Source: JALQUO01 sp964529685 (lineage in GTDB: Bacteria > Pseudomonadota > Alphaproteobacteria > Rickettsiales > Midichloriaceae). From it: 64,000 bases of DNA. The stretch spans positions 62,001 through 126,000 of the forward strand of contig CAZGZC010000003.1 of NCBI GenBank assembly GCA_964529685.1, written 5' to 3'. Positions 7,636 to 17,063 of the stretch are shown piece by piece. Position 1 is the stretch's first letter, and each line of letters opens with the position of its first letter. A program made the translations under genes and the position numbers. The notes below the pieces were generated by a model. That model saw only the letters and a list, made by a program, of their open reading frames with translations, did not search any database and had not been told where the DNA came from.

Positions 7636-10521
7636 CTAGAGATAATGCTTAAGATATTTACCTGTTAAGCTCCTCTCATTTTGCGCAACTTGTTCAGGGG
7701 TTCCAATAGCAATAATTTCTCCTCCAAGATTACCTCCATAAGGGCCAAAATCTATTATATAGTCTGAATTCTTTATTACATCTAGATTATGCTCAATAGT
7801 TAAAACTGAATTTCCATTATCAACTAGCCTATGTAGAACTTTTAGAAGCTTACTTATATCATGTGCATGTAAGCCAGTTGTTGGTTCATCAAATATATAT
7901 AAAGTATTACCTACAGAGCGTTTAGAAAGCTCCTTAGCAAGTTTGATTCTTTGAGCTTCACCACCAGATAGAGTTGTAGCTGACTGACCAATCTGCAAAT
8001 AACCAAGTCCAACATCTTGCAGAGCAACTATCTTTTCATGAATCAGTGGCGTATCTTCAAATACATGAACTACCTCATCAGCTGTCATATTGAGAATATC
8101 AGCAATAGAGTGGCCCTTATACTTAATCTGTAAAATCTGACTGTTGTATCTCATACCATTACAGACATCGCATTTTATATAGACATCTGGCATAAAATGC
8201 ATCTCAATCTTAATGTAGCCATCTCCTTCACAAGATTCACATCTACCCCCCTTAACATTAAATGAAAAACATCCAGCATTATAACCAATCTGTTTAGCAT
8301 CTGGCTGTGCTGCAAAACAATCTCTAATCCCAGAGAAAGCATTAATGTAAGTAATAGGATTAGAGCGAGGAGTTCTACCTATAGATGTCTGATCAACTTG
8401 AATGATCTTATCGATATTATCAACTCCAAGTATCTTTTTATATTTGCCAATAGATTCTTTTGGCATCTTCATAAGAGCCTTGTATAAGGTATGGATTGCA
8501 AAAGTTGATTTACCACTACCAGATACGCCAGTAATAGCTACAAAGCAGTTTAGAGGCACATTGATACTTACATTCTTTAAATTAAAAGATGAAGCTTCTT
8601 GTACTTCAAGATACTTTTCTGGTTTCCTCCTATAAGTCGGTACTTCAATCTTTAACTGACCAGATAAGTACTGACCTGTAAGACTTATTTTTACAGCAGC
8701 AACTTCAGAGGGTGAACCGCTAGCAACAATTGTACCCCCGTTCTTTCCTGCACCTGGACCAACATCAACTAAGAAATCTGCAGCTCTAATAGTATCTTCA
8801 TCATGTTCAACAACTATAACTGTATTTCCAAGCTCACAGAGGCTTTTCATAATTGCTAATAGCTTATCATTATCTGATTGATGTAATCCTATTGAAGGCT
8901 CATCAAGTACATATATAAGTCCTTCCAACCCACAGCCAAGTTGAGAAGCAATTTTAATCCTCTGACTCTCACCACCAGAAATAGATGATGATCTGCGGTT
9001 TAATGTTAAATAACCAACACCTATTTCAATTAAGAACTTTAGTCTCTTCCTAACTTCATATATTATTTTAGATGCAATCTGTCCATGATTTGAACTTAAC
9101 TTTGGCTCTAGCTCACCAAACCAATTATACATATCAAGAATTGTCATTTTACAGAGCTGACCTATATTTAAGCCTGTAATTTGAACTGCCAGCGCCTCAT
9201 GCCTTAACCTCGTACCGCTGCAATCTGAGCAATTCATATTTAGTTGGAACTTCTTCAGCTCTTCAACTACATAACTCATGTTTGACTCAGTTGATTCTCT
9301 TTGAAGCATTGGAATTATACCTTCAAATTTCTGATTAAAATTCTTAAATCCACGAGAAAACTTAAGATTTTCTTCTGATCCATATAAAATTATCTTTTGA
9401 ATTTTAGCTGGTAATTTCTGAAATGGAGTATCTAGTGAGAAATCACACTTTACAGCAAGCACCTCTAACATCTTTTCAAATATCTTCTTCTGCTGGACTG
9501 TATAGATCTTACTTAGCACTTCTTTCCATGGCACTATAGCTCCTTCTGCAATGCTAAGTTGTCTATTAGGTATGATTAACTCTTGTGAGAAAGCATTTTC
9601 AATTCCTAGTCCATCACAAGTTCTACAGGAGCCATGTGGGCTATTAAATGAAAAGAGTTTTGGTTCGATTTCGTCAATTTGGAATCCTGATGTTGGACAA
9701 CAGTATTTCTCTGAAAAGATAAACCTCTTTCTACCATTAACTTCTATACTTTTTACTGTCTCAAAATCTTCAACATGGCCACTTACTATATCAAGGTACA
9801 TGATACCTTGCCCAAACATCATACATTTATAAACTTGATGTATTACTGCTTGTTTACAATCCATATCATGAGATATCTTCATCTCTTTTGAAATCCCTTC
9901 TATTAGGTGATCATCATGGTTATCTAAAAGTGGCACTTCATCTATAATATGTATAATACCATCTACAATAACATGTGAGCAATCACTCTTCTTTAAATTT
10001 ATAATAGTTCTTCTATAATCTCTTGGTTCATTTTTGGGAGTCGGTACTATAAAATAAATTTTTATTCCCTCAGGCAGTTCTATTATCTTTTGAATGATTT
10101 CAGCTATAGAATTTTTGGTGAGAGGTAGCCCTGTATGAGGAGAATGTGGTATACCGATTCTAGCAAATAAGACCCGTAAGTAATCATATATCTCAGTCAC
10201 TGTTGCAACTGTAGAGCGAGGATTTCTAGTATTATTCTTCTGTTCAATAGCTACTGTAGGTGATAGACCTATAATTTCCTCTACATCAGGTTTATCATTA
10301 ATCTCAAGATGTCGAGCATAGGTTGAAAGACTATTCATATAACGTCTTTTACCTTCTACATATATAGTATCGAAAGCTAGAGATGACTTACCTGAGCCAC
10401 TTACTCCTGTAATGACTATTAGCTTATTTTTAGGTAGCTTTATTTTAACATTTTTTAAGTTATGTTCTTTTGCTCCTTTAACAAGGATAAAATCATGTTC
10501 AGATCTCAAATTATTAGGCAT
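7636..10521 (-). CDS. uvrA: Excinuclease ABC subunit A
   Basis: A 961-residue UvrA, the damage-recognition ATPase of nucleotide excision repair. Two ABC modules are complete: Walker A GVSGSGKSSLAFDT near residue 36 and GVSGSGKSTFAIHT near residue 650; signature motifs SISGGESQRIKIASQ and TLSGGEAQRIKLAKE; Walker B followed by DEPSIGLH and DEPTTGLH. Zinc-finger cysteine pairs are present (CRTCDGLG, CSDCSGTR, CESCEGDG, CDVCNGMR). Length is normal. It is monocistronic on the minus strand and convergent with ispA. Confidence 0.98.
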   Translation of the reverse strand: MPNNLRSEHDFILVKGAKEHNLKNVKIKLPKNKLIVITGVSGSGKSSLAFDTIYVEGKRRYMNSLSTYARHLEINDKPDVEEIIGLSPTVAIEQKNNTRNPRSTVATVTEIYDYLRVLFARIGIPHSPHTGLPLTKNSIAEIIQKIIELPEGIKIYFIVPTPKNEPRDYRRTIINLKKSDCSHVIVDGIIHIIDEVPLLDNHDDHLIEGISKEMKISHDMDCKQAVIHQVYKCMMFGQGIMYLDIVSGHVEDFETVKSIEVNGRKRFIFSEKYCCPTSGFQIDEIEPKLFSFNSPHGSCRTCDGLGIENAFSQELIIPNRQLSIAEGAIVPWKEVLSKIYTVQQKKIFEKMLEVLAVKCDFSLDTPFQKLPAKIQKIILYGSEENLKFSRGFKNFNQKFEGIIPMLQRESTESNMSYVVEELKKFQLNMNCSDCSGTRLRHEALAVQITGLNIGQLCKMTILDMYNWFGELEPKLSSNHGQIASKIIYEVRKRLKFLIEIGVGYLTLNRRSSSISGGESQRIKIASQLGCGLEGLIYVLDEPSIGLHQSDNDKLLAIMKSLCELGNTVIVVEHDEDTIRAADFLVDVGPGAGKNGGTIVASGSPSEVAAVKISLTGQYLSGQLKIEVPTYRRKPEKYLEVQEASSFNLKNVSINVPLNCFVAITGVSGSGKSTFAIHTLYKALMKMPKESIGKYKKILGVDNIDKIIQVDQTSIGRTPRSNPITYINAFSGIRDCFAAQPDAKQIGYNAGCFSFNVKGGRCESCEGDGYIKIEMHFMPDVYIKCDVCNGMRYNSQILQIKYKGHSIADILNMTADEVVHVFEDTPLIHEKIVALQDVGLGYLQIGQSATTLSGGEAQRIKLAKELSKRSVGNTLYIFDEPTTGLHAHDISKLLKVLHRLVDNGNSVLTIEHNLDVIKNSDYIIDFGPYGGNLGGEIIAIGTPEQVAQNERSLTGKYLKHYL

Positions 10522-10644
10522 TTCTTCTAAAAATCAACAACTACTATATATTTAGAATAGCAAAGTAAGAATTATATGTAAACGGGGGTAATCAAGAGTT
10601 GATGTTTATTCTATACGTTGGAAGTAATATGATCCTTCATTTAG

Positions 10645-11439
10645 CTAAACTTTATCAAACTGTTTAATAAGCTTCATAATTTTTTCGTCTCTCTCTTTTG
10701 CTGTTTTTTCACCCATTACAACAATAACTAGATTCAAATATTTATTTTTAAATGACGTCAGGAGATTGAATCCGGCAGGATTTGTAAAGCCAGTCTTAAT
10801 ACCATCAACCCACTTACAATTCATTAGTATTTTGTTAGTGGTTTTAATTTTTTTTCCATGAAAAATTATCTCTTTTGTTGAGAAAAATTTATAGTATTGA
10901 GGATGATATTTCCTGAGAGCAATTGCTAGCTTAGACATATCATAGGCTGTTGTATGTTGTTTGGAATCATGCCAACCGCTTGGGTTAACAAAATGAGTAT
11001 TTCTCATACCTAACTTCTTTGCCTTATTATTCATCATCTTTACAAACTTCTTTACATCACCTCCACCTAAATGTTCACCAATTGCATAAGCTACATCATT
11101 TGCTGATTTGACTATAAGCGCTTCAATTGCCTGTTTCACTGTAATTATTTCACCTAGTTTTAATCCAAGTTTAGATCGCTGTTGTAAAGTTGCTTTTTTT
11201 GAAGTTTTGATCTTGGTATTCATAGTTATTTTTCCACTTTTTAACTCATCAAAAATTAAATAAATAGTCATTATCTTAGTTAGTGAGGCTGGATATCTTA
11301 CTTTGGATGCATTATCTTGATATAGAACCTTTAACTTGTTCACATCTATCACTAAGCTTGATCCTTTATAACAACGAGCCTCTACTTTAGCAGTAATAAA
11401 TGAAAAGATTATAATTATCGATAGAAACACACTTTTCAT
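10645..11439 (-). CDS. Serine-type D-Ala-D-Ala carboxypeptidase (PBP5/DacF-like), short form
   Basis: A 264-residue penicillin-binding protein of the peptidase S11 family that trims the terminal D-alanine of peptidoglycan stem peptides in the periplasm. A signal peptide is visible (about residues 1-21, ending KVEA). All three active-site motifs are present: PASLTK (catalytic Ser near residue 52), SAND near 111 and GIKTGFT near 216. The chain ends soon after the catalytic domain and lacks the C-terminal beta domain and amphipathic anchor of PBP5 (about 380 residues), as in several other rickettsial homologues. Its presence fits the retained murC, dapA and lysC. Confidence 0.9.
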   Translation of the reverse strand: MKSVFLSIIIIFSFITAKVEARCYKGSSLVIDVNKLKVLYQDNASKVRYPASLTKIMTIYLIFDELKSGKITMNTKIKTSKKATLQQRSKLGLKLGEIITVKQAIEALIVKSANDVAYAIGEHLGGGDVKKFVKMMNNKAKKLGMRNTHFVNPSGWHDSKQHTTAYDMSKLAIALRKYHPQYYKFFSTKEIIFHGKKIKTTNKILMNCKWVDGIKTGFTNPAGFNLLTSFKNKYLNLVIVVMGEKTAKERDEKIMKLIKQFDKV

Positions 11440-11559
11440 CTATTTATTAGTCATTTTGCTTTGAATACTTGATAAAAATCTTGAATCTTATTAATGAGAA
11501 ATTTTTTAGTTTGGAAACTCATTTATCATCAATAATGAATCTTTTCAAGAGAGATTTTT

Positions 11560-12231
11560 TTATAAATATTTTACCAGTAAATATGGATTAGATTCAATGA
11601 AATCAGTCAATATAATTTGACCACTAGTTTTATATAGATCTATTGTATTTTCTTTAGAAGAAAGATCGATATTTTTACCATAAGAGCCAGCTACGCAATT
11701 TGTCAGGAATCGCATTTTATGAATTGAATCTGCAACGTTTAACAAGCTATCAGCTTCAATAACAATCGATTGTTTTCTGTTATCTTCACTTTCATGTGTC
11801 ACAATGTCGATACCAGCTTTGATTCCTTCCAACATTAACTCATTTCTAAAATCATGAAAGATATCAAGATTATTATTCTGATAATTATTAAGAATAATGT
11901 TTATCTTTGCGAAGCATGTGATTGCTTTATTTTGTATCATACTTCTTTCGTCTTCTGGAAAGTTTGCAATAACACAATAGTTTTCATGAACAGAAGATGG
12001 ATCAGAAAACCCTGTGGATGCATCAGGAATAAGAAGTTTATCATTTTTTAAAATACTCTCTAACCTAGAGATCCCACTTGAAAGGACTTTACTTGTAGGT
12101 AGAGTGATACTCATCATTTCAGAGTTCTTATCTATATATATTAAACGTAAGATTGGTATCTTATTAATTCTGAGATGTTCAGATAAAAGTTGCATATTTC
12201 TATCAAATAATTCATGATATTTTGACATCAA
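11560..12231 (-). CDS. Conserved-looking hypothetical protein, 223 aa
   Basis: No family recognised. The protein is soluble-looking, without a signal peptide or membrane segment. It opens with an amphipathic segment (KYHELFDRNMQLLSEHLRI) followed by alternating strands (ILRLIYID, MMSITLPTS) and a helical C-terminal half (ADSLLNVADSIHKMRFLTN). Composition and codon use match its neighbours, so it looks native. It is transcribed divergently from flgH, sharing a 157-base intergenic region. A link to flagella is possible from position alone and is not supported by any motif. Confidence 0.6.
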   Translation of the reverse strand: MMSKYHELFDRNMQLLSEHLRINKIPILRLIYIDKNSEMMSITLPTSKVLSSGISRLESILKNDKLLIPDASTGFSDPSSVHENYCVIANFPEDERSMIQNKAITCFAKINIILNNYQNNNLDIFHDFRNELMLEGIKAGIDIVTHESEDNRKQSIVIEADSLLNVADSIHKMRFLTNCVAGSYGKNIDLSSKENTIDLYKTSGQIILTDFIESNPYLLVKYL

Positions 12232-12388
12232 TAATAAAAATTAATTATGAAGTTTTAGCTATGGCCTATTTTATATATATCAACATCAAAATTTGCAATC
12301 TGTCAAAATATTTATCAATATCTAATTGGAATTACTTGAAGATGGTATATAGATAATAATCTAAGAGATTTAATAGAAATTTTTCTTT

Positions 12389-13195
12389 ATGACAAAGAAA
12401 TTCTTATCACTTATTTGTATATGTACAACAATCAACGGTTGTGATATAATGTCAGATAGATTAGAAGAAGTAGGTAGAGTACCACAACTTAGTAAAGTAA
12501 ATGTATATGAAGAACCGTTTCATCCAATCAATGAGCGAGTTGAGAATATGTCAAGGCTTAGTGATCTTGGATATGAAAATGGTTATACAGGCGATGAGAT
12601 AGCTGTTAAAGGTCATACTTCCAGTAATAGTCAAAAGGGAGTTTCTGCAAATAGTATTTGGCGGAACGACTCTAGATCATTCTTAAAGCCATATTTAGTA
12701 GGAGATCTACTATCAGTAGTAGTACAAATAGCTGATCAAGCTAAGTTAGATAATAAAACTCAAAAATCCAGAAGTGATTCGAGTAATGTAGGTATGCCAT
12801 CTATGTTAGGATTAGAGACTGTAGTTGATAATGTTCTACCTGGCAGCTCATCAGCAAGTAATATTGTTAGTATGAAAGGTAACAGTTCTGATTCTGGTTC
12901 TGGTAAAGTTGACAGAAAAGAAACAATCCAGACAACTATAGCAGTTACAGTTATAAGAATTTTACCGAGCGGTAACTTAGTTGTTAAAGGCAGCCAGGAA
13001 GTAAGAGTTAACTTTGATGTGAGAGAGGTCACTATTGAAGGTATAGTAAGACCAGAAGATATTACAATGGATAATAAAGTGAAGCTTGAGCAGATAGCTG
13101 AGGCTAGAGTATCATATGGTGGTCGTGGTCAGATCTTTGAGTATCAACAGCCTCCTTACGCTAAACAGGTGCTAGACGTCATCACTCCTTTCTAA
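12389..13195 (+). CDS. flgH: Flagellar L-ring protein FlgH
   Basis: A 268-residue outer-membrane lipoprotein that forms the L-ring around the flagellar rod. A lipoprotein signal ends in TTINGC (Cys near residue 18). The FlgH core is clear: SIWRNDSRSFLKPYLVGDLLSVVVQI, a linker rich in Ser/Gly, then TTIAVTVIRILPSGNLVVKG, VTIEGIVRPEDI and the closing IAEARVSYGGRGQIFE. Length is slightly above the usual 220-250. It is a hallmark of the flagellated Rickettsiales; no other certain flagellar gene is in this window. lysC begins one base after its stop codon, so the two are probably co-transcribed. Confidence 0.92.
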   Translation: MTKKFLSLICICTTINGCDIMSDRLEEVGRVPQLSKVNVYEEPFHPINERVENMSRLSDLGYENGYTGDEIAVKGHTSSNSQKGVSANSIWRNDSRSFLKPYLVGDLLSVVVQIADQAKLDNKTQKSRSDSSNVGMPSMLGLETVVDNVLPGSSSASNIVSMKGNSSDSGSGKVDRKETIQTTIAVTVIRILPSGNLVVKGSQEVRVNFDVREVTIEGIVRPEDITMDNKVKLEQIAEARVSYGGRGQIFEYQQPPYAKQVLDVITPF

Positions 13196-13196
13196 A

Positions 13197-14354
13197 ATGG
13201 AATTGGTAATTAAGAAGTTTGGAGGAACTTCTGTTAGCAATACAGAGAGAATTAAACGCGTTGCAAGGATAGTTGCAGATTCACATGAAAAATCTGTAGT
13301 AGTCGTTTCAGCTATGTCTAGTTTTACTAACCAGCTCGTTAGTTACACTAATGATATAGGCCCTGTAACAAGCCGTGAAGGCTTGGCAGAGTATGATGCA
13401 GTAATATCGACAGGAGAACAAATAACTATTGGATTAGTTTCATTAGCTCTAATGTCAGTTGGTTTAAAATCTCGATCATATCTTGGTTGGCAAGTACCAA
13501 TCAAAACAACAGATGATTTCTCACAAGCTAAGATTTTAGAGATAGATACTGAAAAGATAATGAGTGACTTAGAAAATGGTCTAATACCAATTATAGCTGG
13601 GTTTCAAGGTGTATCTAATGGTAGAGTCACAACTTTAGGCAGAGGAGGATCTGACACAACAGCAGTAGCAGTAGCAGCAGCTTTAAAAGCAAAGAGATGT
13701 GATATTTACACTGACGTTGATGGCATATTTACTTCTGATCCAAGAGTTGTACCTAAAGCTAGGAAGATAAATAGAATAGACTATAGATCAGCATTAGAAA
13801 TGGCTAGCTGCGGTGCGACAGTAATTCATCCAAGAGCAGTTGAGATTGGTATGATGGCCAAAGTACCCATTAGAATTTTAAATACATTCTCACATGACGC
13901 AGGAACAGATATAGTAGATGAAATGGAAAAAACTTCAATAAACGGTATAGCAGTCAAGAGTGACCTGGTAATGATAATTATAAATAAAATCAGAGATATA
14001 GATCTTATTCTTAAAGATTTAATAGAAGTTGGAGTTGTAATTGATTCTGTATCACAAGGTAATCTATCTCTAGAGGACGGTGATATTAGATATGATTATA
14101 CAATCACAACTAATAATGAGTATACTAATAGGTGTGTGAATGTTATAGGCACTGATATCACTACAAGAAGCAATATCAATAAAATTTCTGTAATTGGACT
14201 TGGAGTTAAGGGGTTATTAGGAGAAATTTTATCTATTACTGGCCCAGTTATTGCTCTACAGGTTCTAGAAACACAAGTATCTTTTATGATAGATCAAATT
14301 CATTCGGATAAGATTGTCCGGGATTTACATACAGAGCTTATGCTTGGGTTATAA
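13197..14354 (+). CDS. lysC: Aspartate kinase
   Basis: A 385-residue aspartokinase, first step of the diaminopimelate/lysine route that feeds peptidoglycan precursor synthesis. The N-terminal amino-acid kinase domain carries KKFGGTSVSN, an STGEQITI stretch and TLGRGGSDTTAVAVAAALKA, followed by the TDVDGIFTSDPR motif. Two C-terminal ACT regulatory domains follow (from about residue 260 on), so feedback regulation by lysine or threonine is possible. Length is normal for a class without a fused dehydrogenase. dapA lies elsewhere in this window. It is spaced one base from flgH. Confidence 0.96.
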   Translation: MELVIKKFGGTSVSNTERIKRVARIVADSHEKSVVVVSAMSSFTNQLVSYTNDIGPVTSREGLAEYDAVISTGEQITIGLVSLALMSVGLKSRSYLGWQVPIKTTDDFSQAKILEIDTEKIMSDLENGLIPIIAGFQGVSNGRVTTLGRGGSDTTAVAVAAALKAKRCDIYTDVDGIFTSDPRVVPKARKINRIDYRSALEMASCGATVIHPRAVEIGMMAKVPIRILNTFSHDAGTDIVDEMEKTSINGIAVKSDLVMIIINKIRDIDLILKDLIEVGVVIDSVSQGNLSLEDGDIRYDYTITTNNEYTNRCVNVIGTDITTRSNINKISVIGLGVKGLLGEILSITGPVIALQVLETQVSFMIDQIHSDKIVRDLHTELMLGL

Positions 14355-14439
14355 AAAATTATTTATCAGTATTTATTCTATAAAGGATAGCTGAATAAGT
14401 TTTATTATAGTTTAAACAACTAAGAACTATTTTTTTAAA

Positions 14440-14850
14440 AAAATCTATTTTGTGTGAGAGTGTAGTTGTTGATGCACAAGGCAAAGCAATTAAATCAGTA
14501 CTTAATGATTTAGATAGACCTAAAAAATGATTTAAAGGAGTTTATAGATAAATATCTAGCTCCACTCTTGCACCAATAAGCACATTAAAAAAGGCATTAA
14601 TAGGTAATATTGATTTTCTTTATAAACAAGCTTGGAATCATTACTAATAAATGGCAACAAAACATTGCTAATGCTATAGAAAAATTTTTTGCATACCATA
14701 TATCTGAGATAAAAAACCAATAACAGTACAGAATATTCTTTCATAAGATCCAATGTGGCAGATAGAACAGATTAAAGTTGATCTCTCTGAGAATAATTCT
14801 ATGCTGTTGTTTTACAACACTAGACAAAAGTCATTTCCTATATAAAATTG
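14440..14850 (+). pseudogene. Degraded coding stretch between lysC and a small lipoprotein
   Basis: No intact gene is present, but protein-like segments run on in shifting frames on the plus strand. One frame reads ESVVVDAQGKAIKSVLNDL and then stops near 14529; the next frame continues NDLKEFIDKYLAPLLHQ; later pieces read ISTLKKALIGNIDFLYKQAW, NKWQQNIANAIEKFFAYHIS and MWQIEQIKVDLSENNSM. The order and charge pattern look like one gene broken by several frameshifts and stops. I cannot assign the ancestor. Boundaries are approximate. Confidence 0.4.
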
Positions 14851-14863
14851 AAAATAAAAAGTT

Positions 14864-15034
14864 ATGAGATTAACAATTCTAGTTGCATTAGCTCTTATAC
14901 TGAGTGGATGTGCAGTTAAAGATCAATCATTTTATGATCTAAAAAGCCCCTGTGTTAGTGCTGGTGGGAATGATTATTTAAATCCTTGCATCAGAACATC
15001 GCCTGTACTGAACGATTTAATCTTTCACTCTTAA
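14864..15034 (+). CDS. Small lipoprotein, 56 aa (possibly DUF2706-like)
   Basis: A short gene. The N-terminus is a lipoprotein signal with a clean lipobox (LALILSGC, Cys at residue 16), then a mature part of 41 residues containing KSPCVSAGGNDYLNPCIR, two further cysteines and a hydrophobic end. From memory, the KSPCVS...NPCIR pattern resembles the rickettsial DUF2706 family of tiny lipoproteins of unknown function; that link is not verified. It is unusual in overlapping the 3' end of the convergent secY by four bases. A VirB7-like role is conceivable from size alone, without other support. Confidence 0.65.
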   Translation: MRLTILVALALILSGCAVKDQSFYDLKSPCVSAGGNDYLNPCIRTSPVLNDLIFHS

Positions 15035-16332
15035 TTACTTATTATTTTCTTCTGCATCATACTTCCATACTTTGAAGTCATGACATAAGACTGAATCTGT
15101 TGGAATATATCTAAAATAACATTCACTACAATAAGAATGCTTGTTCCGCCTAAATACATTGGGATTGAGTATTGAACTGTGAGAATCTCAGGAATAATAC
15201 AAATAAATGAAACATATGTAGCACCAACATAAGTCAATCTCGTGAGAATCTTATCTAAATATTCAGCTGTGCTCTTTCCAGGGCGTTTATTCTGTACTAT
15301 AGCGCCAGCTTTTCTTAAGTTTTCAGCTGTCTCTTCTGGATTAAATAGAGTAGAGGTATAGAAGAAACTAAATACGAAAATAAGTGTAATATATAGTAGT
15401 ATAAAGAGAGGTTTTCCATGTGATAGCTGCAGTATCACTGAATATAAAAATGAATCTGTATCTAAATTATTACCAGCAATTGTAGTAAGAGTTGTTGGAA
15501 AGAGAAGGAGTGCACTAGCAAAGATTGGAGCTAAAACACCTGAGACATTTAATTTTAATGGAATATAAGTTGTGCTTGCTCCATACATCTTACGGCCAAT
15601 AACCCTTTTAGGATAATGAACACTAACTTTCCTGAAGGCTTTTTCTATAAAAATGACTAAACTTAATGTGCCTATTGCTAAGATTACAATTAAGATTGTT
15701 GTTGATGTTGAGATTATACCAGATCTACCCATTTCAAAAAGACTAGCAAGTGCTGAAGGTAGGCTAGCAACTATTCCTGTGAAAATTAACAGAGAACTAC
15801 CATTACCAATACCATATAGACTTATCTGATCAGTTAACCACATAACAAATACAGTGCCGCCAACCATGCTAATTGTAGCTACAATTTTAAACATTGTGCC
15901 AGCCATTAACACTACTGGTTTACCATTAACATCTAGGTGTTCTGCGCCAACTGAAATTCCATAGCCTTGTAGAGCAGAGAGGGCAATTGCAAAATACTTT
16001 GTGTATTTAGCTATCTTCTGTCGCCCAGCTTCTCCATCTTTTTTAAGAGAAGCTAATTCTTTTGAAACAATAGTAAGCAGCTGCATAACTATTGATGCTG
16101 TAATATAAGGCATGATATTTAGAGAAAAGATAGATAATCTACCTAAAGCTCCGCCAGTAAACATATTAAACACCCCAAGCAATCCAGTTGAGTTTGTTTT
16201 TGCTATTTCTGCTAAAACAGCGCTATCTATTCCTGGTAAGGGGATATGAGTCCCAAGTCTAAAAACCAAAAGAGCAAACATCACAAAAATTATTTTTTTT
16301 AATAAACCTCCGCTACTGTTATTTTTTTTCAT
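15031..16332 (-). CDS. secY: Protein translocase subunit SecY
   Basis: A 433-residue ten-helix channel subunit of the SecYEG translocon in the inner membrane. Recognisable stretches include RLGTHIPLPGID at the first helix, the periplasmic plug FTGGALGRLSIFSLNIMPYI-type segment, GIGNGSSLLIF, and the late cytoplasmic loop FNPEETAENLRKAGA. Length is normal. The gene stands alone: no spc-operon ribosomal protein genes (rplO, adk, rpsM) flank it. Upstream, 68 bases separate it from a divergent gene, so it must have its own promoter. Confidence 0.97.
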   Translation of the reverse strand: MKKNNSSGGLLKKIIFVMFALLVFRLGTHIPLPGIDSAVLAEIAKTNSTGLLGVFNMFTGGALGRLSIFSLNIMPYITASIVMQLLTIVSKELASLKKDGEAGRQKIAKYTKYFAIALSALQGYGISVGAEHLDVNGKPVVLMAGTMFKIVATISMVGGTVFVMWLTDQISLYGIGNGSSLLIFTGIVASLPSALASLFEMGRSGIISTSTTILIVILAIGTLSLVIFIEKAFRKVSVHYPKRVIGRKMYGASTTYIPLKLNVSGVLAPIFASALLLFPTTLTTIAGNNLDTDSFLYSVILQLSHGKPLFILLYITLIFVFSFFYTSTLFNPEETAENLRKAGAIVQNKRPGKSTAEYLDKILTRLTYVGATYVSFICIIPEILTVQYSIPMYLGGTSILIVVNVILDIFQQIQSYVMTSKYGSMMQKKIISN

Positions 16333-16400
16333 CTATATGCTTTGTTTATTGAATTGTGAAACTGTCGATGTATAATTAATTAAAAATGTATATATCATAG

Positions 16401-17063
16401 ATGATTACATGTTCAAAGTGTAATAATTCCTTCGCAATAGACTGGCGTGCAATCTCTAAAGGTTCTATTGCAAACTGTCCTCATTGTAATAATGAGTGCC
16501 TTGTAAAATTATTTGATTTGCAAAACGTATCTCAGGAGAATGTAGATGATTATAATCAAGATTCACATGAAGAATCAGGAAAAGTAGATGCATTTAAACA
16601 TATAATAACTTTAATAATTATATTAAAAATCCTTGTTATTCTATTTATTATAGGTATCTATAACATATCCTTATTGCAGAATCATTTTCCTTTTATTGCA
16701 GAATTATATGAAAAAATACATATAATCCCTCATAAAGGAGTTGATGTTAGAGAGATAAAAATTGATTTAGTGAATGACAATAAATCTATGGTTGTAGATC
16801 TTGAGTTTTACAACCAGTTAGATGTTCCGGAATTAGTAAGTGATCTCGAGATTTTAGTTCTTGATCCATACAATAACACAATAGCATCCACACTCGTTAA
16901 GCCAAATATAATTATCAAGGGTCTAGCATCTAAAGCAATGAAAATAAATGTAGTAGGGATAAATAGCAATGCAAGGAAAGTTATTGTAATTTTAAATGGA
17001 AAATTTGTAAAAACCCTGAAAATACATAGTGAAAACAATATAAATGCAGAACAAATACAGTAA
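16401..17063 (+). CDS. Zinc-ribbon membrane protein (MJ0042/DUF3426-like)
   Basis: A 220-residue protein with an N-terminal zinc ribbon made of two Cys pairs (ITCSKCNNSF and ANCPHCNNEC, residues 3-32), one transmembrane helix at about residues 72-92, and an extracytoplasmic beta-rich domain (VDLEFYNQLDVPELVSDLE) resembling the DUF3426 region of alphaproteobacterial zinc-ribbon proteins. The function of the family is not established. Its 3' end overlaps the nadK start by 20 bases, so the two are co-transcribed. Confidence 0.75.
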   Translation: MITCSKCNNSFAIDWRAISKGSIANCPHCNNECLVKLFDLQNVSQENVDDYNQDSHEESGKVDAFKHIITLIIILKILVILFIIGIYNISLLQNHFPFIAELYEKIHIIPHKGVDVREIKIDLVNDNKSMVVDLEFYNQLDVPELVSDLEILVLDPYNNTIASTLVKPNIIIKGLASKAMKINVVGINSNARKVIVILNGKFVKTLKIHSENNINAEQIQ

